Positions 39,701-40,926 of a stretch of 40,926 nt of DNA are shown here, in pieces. Under the pieces are notes generated by a model. The model ran no database searches. It was not told the origin of the DNA and worked only from the letters and a program-made list of their open reading frames with translations. Source of the stretch: an uncultured Treponema sp. (GTDB lineage Bacteria; Spirochaetota; Spirochaetia; Treponematales; Treponemataceae); NCBI GenBank assembly GCA_946615905.1, contig CAMOIE010000025.1, positions 1-40,926 of the forward strand, in the 5' to 3' direction. The position numbers were made by a program, and so were the translations under genes. Numbering within the stretch: position 1 is the first letter of the stretch; each line of letters opens with the position of its first letter.

Positions 39701-40250
39701 ATTTGAACCATCCGACGCAGCTAATGCTCAAACTATTTTAGAAAAGAATGGTGTAAAAGTTGATGACTGGTACGTTTATACAACTAATGATGTTTATCAA
39801 AAACTATTTAAGACAAATTTACAAAACAAGAATAAACTTCCGTGGAAACGAAAAGTTGTAAAAGTAACATCAAAAGAAAATGGCTTCACAGTATATAGAA
39901 TTTGGAGAGGTGTATATAGATTTATAAGAACGAAAGATATTCTTTATGTCGATAAAGAGGCTAAATATTTACTTTCTGAAAAAGATGAACCTGTAATTAT
40001 TATATTGAAACCTTCAAATAAATTTTGCTATTATTGGAATCATTTTGCACCTGAAATTAGGGTCCCATTCAAAATTAGTTTGATTTCGCTCCTTATCGGT
40101 ATAATATCTCTAATAATTAGTATTGTTTCTTTTGTTCCAAGAGATATTGTATGTGAAGGAGAAGAAACAAAAACTGTTATTGAAACAGAAGAAGTCTTTT
40201 CTATAAATATAAGAGAAAATATTCCAGAAGAAGAACAGATAGATAACTAG
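39663..40250 (+). CDS. Single-span membrane protein linked to the reverse transcriptase
   Basis: 195 residues, not recognised. The first 130 residues are soluble and basic (KLPWKRKVVKVTSKENG), with a start resembling a small alpha/beta domain (EPSDAANAQTILEKNGVKVDDW). One membrane helix lies at about 138-162 (ISLISLLIGIISLIISIVSF), followed by an acidic tail. It overlaps the RT by 38 bases, so it is translationally tied to it. AAGGA at 39648-39652 supports the ATG at 39663. Membrane proteins are common effectors in abortive defence; that role is inference. Confidence 0.6.
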   Translation: MKKIEKEYILKYEFEPSDAANAQTILEKNGVKVDDWYVYTTNDVYQKLFKTNLQNKNKLPWKRKVVKVTSKENGFTVYRIWRGVYRFIRTKDILYVDKEAKYLLSEKDEPVIIILKPSNKFCYYWNHFAPEIRVPFKISLISLLIGIISLIISIVSFVPRDIVCEGEETKTVIETEEVFSINIRENIPEEEQIDN

Positions 40251-40325
40251 GAAAGAATCTATAATGAGCTTTGAAAAATTTTAGGTGCAATATGGGCAAA
40301 TCCAAAAATCTGAGTAAATGATATT

Positions 40326-40843
40326 ATGTATCAAATTTTAGATAGCTTAAAAAACATTCCATTACAAGATATATTAAGTCTTTTAAATGTATTAATTTTG
40401 TTTATAGGATTTTTATTTGGTATTTATCAATGGGCTCATGCAAACAAGTTAAAAAGGGCTGAATTTCTAAAACAGATTATAGAAAAACTTTATTTTGATG
40501 AACAGTTAAGCCGATTCATGTATGATAAAATCGAATATAATAATGATATTTGGTATACAAATGATTTTCATGGTGGACCGAATGAAGATTTGACTGATAA
40601 ATTCTTACTAAATATTAATTACATTTGTTATTTAAGAGACTTGAAAATTATAAAACAAACGAATTTAAGATTCTAAAATATGAAATTAATAGAGTCTGCT
40701 TAAATCGGAATATTCAAGCATATTTATGGAATTTGCATCATTTTGCTGAAAAAACGAAAACAAAAACTTCATTTGATGAAATTATTAATTATGCAAAAAA
40801 AGAAAGCTGCTTTCAAACCGACCCTGTAAAATTTTCTGTGTAA
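40326..40843 (+). pseudogene. Small membrane-anchored protein, frameshifted
   Basis: The ATG at 40326 opens 116 codons with one membrane helix (about 16-36, LLNVLILFIGFLFGIYQWA) and ends at 40676. A second frame, shifted by one, continues KTNEFKILKYEINRVCLNRN to 40843 with clear protein character. The natural protein is therefore about 172 residues, broken near 40640-40665 in an A-rich run. This may be real decay, slippage or a sequencing error. The gene follows the other membrane protein by 75 bases. No family recognised. Confidence 0.5.
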
Positions 40844-40880
40844 ATGGCTAACAAATATGTTACTCTTAAGAAGGAGTGAA

Positions 40881-40926
40881 ATGTTGGCCAAAACAAAAAA
40901 AGAAAAAGATGTCATCGACCGAATGC
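40881..40926 (+). CDS. Start of an unidentified gene, 3' partial
   Basis: AAGGAG at 40870-40875 with five to six bases to the ATG at 40881 is the best ribosome site in the right-hand island. Only MLAKTKKEKDVIDRM can be read before the window ends. Too short to identify; its closeness to the RT module makes it a candidate further component or the next defence gene. Confidence 0.5.
   Translation, partial: MLAKTKKEKDVIDRM

Noticed and set aside
1..40926. CRISPR arrays, tRNA or rRNA genes, insertion sequences
   Set aside because: No regularly spaced repeats, no cloverleaf or rRNA-like sequence and no transposase gene were found on reading both strands.

Overview
The window is a mosaic surface-glycan biosynthesis locus that ends in a putative reverse-transcriptase defence-type island. 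No rRNA or tRNA genes and no CRISPR array were seen. I infer a host-associated spirochaete of the Treponema type. The reasons are several long poly-G tracts (a known mode of variation in treponemes), a LoaP/NusG-like antiterminator at the head of the locus, a nucleotidyltransferase fused to an aminotransferase (fusions of this kind occur in treponemes), and a pseudaminic-acid pathway with many decorating enzymes. A clostridial host (Lachnospiraceae) cannot be excluded from sequence alone.

Layout. 1-761: tail of a membrane acyltransferase. 733-1305 (minus): NusG/LoaP-like factor, divergent from the main operon across a regulatory region that holds a G9 tract. 1591-5174: O-antigen polymerase/ligase, WecA-like initiating transferase and a GT4 glycosyltransferase. 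5222-11281: fnlABC followed by an amidotransferase/HisH/HisF trio (wbuXYZ), predicted to make UDP-L-FucNAc and its acetamidino form. 11289-17152: AT-rich block with three GT2 enzymes, a CDP-alcohol phosphotransferase, a Wzx flippase and a capsule-type transferase. 17204-17972: relics of an aminotransferase and a TagF-like transferase. 17972-20387: nucleotidyltransferase-aminotransferase fusion and a TagD-like cytidylyltransferase. 20406-34849: pseudaminic acid genes (pseC, pseF, pseI) with decorating enzymes (hexapeptide acetyltransferase, three GNAT domains, two formyltransferases, a PIG-L deacetylase, FkbH plus an acyl carrier protein, a VOC fusion and a methyltransferase). Foreign AT-rich cassettes interrupt it: DUF3800+HNH (23145-24928), an FRG-domain gene (32683-33771) and an AbiH relic that has replaced the 5' end of a UDP-sugar dehydrogenase (34930-35512). 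36714-40926: AEP-type primase, a strongly folded intergenic RNA, an unassigned-group reverse transcriptase, two small membrane proteins and the start of another gene.

How the parts work together. FnlA forms a keto-sugar that can go either to FnlBC (FucNAc, then FucNAm through WbuXYZ) or to PseC (pseudaminic acid), so the two sugars may share an entry enzyme; no separate pseB is seen. Seven G tracts of 7-10 bases sit in or beside genes for late decorating steps or the operon promoter. In the sequenced state the hexapeptide acetyltransferase (21660) and the methyltransferase (31674) are out of frame (OFF). Three tracts share the motif GTTAG-N6-CTAAC-Gn, and three sit just before a short tail in which one of the three frames stops exactly on the start codon of the next gene. 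The two most interesting systems are this dispersed hairpin/G-tract element and the primase/structured-RNA/reverse-transcriptase module at the right end.
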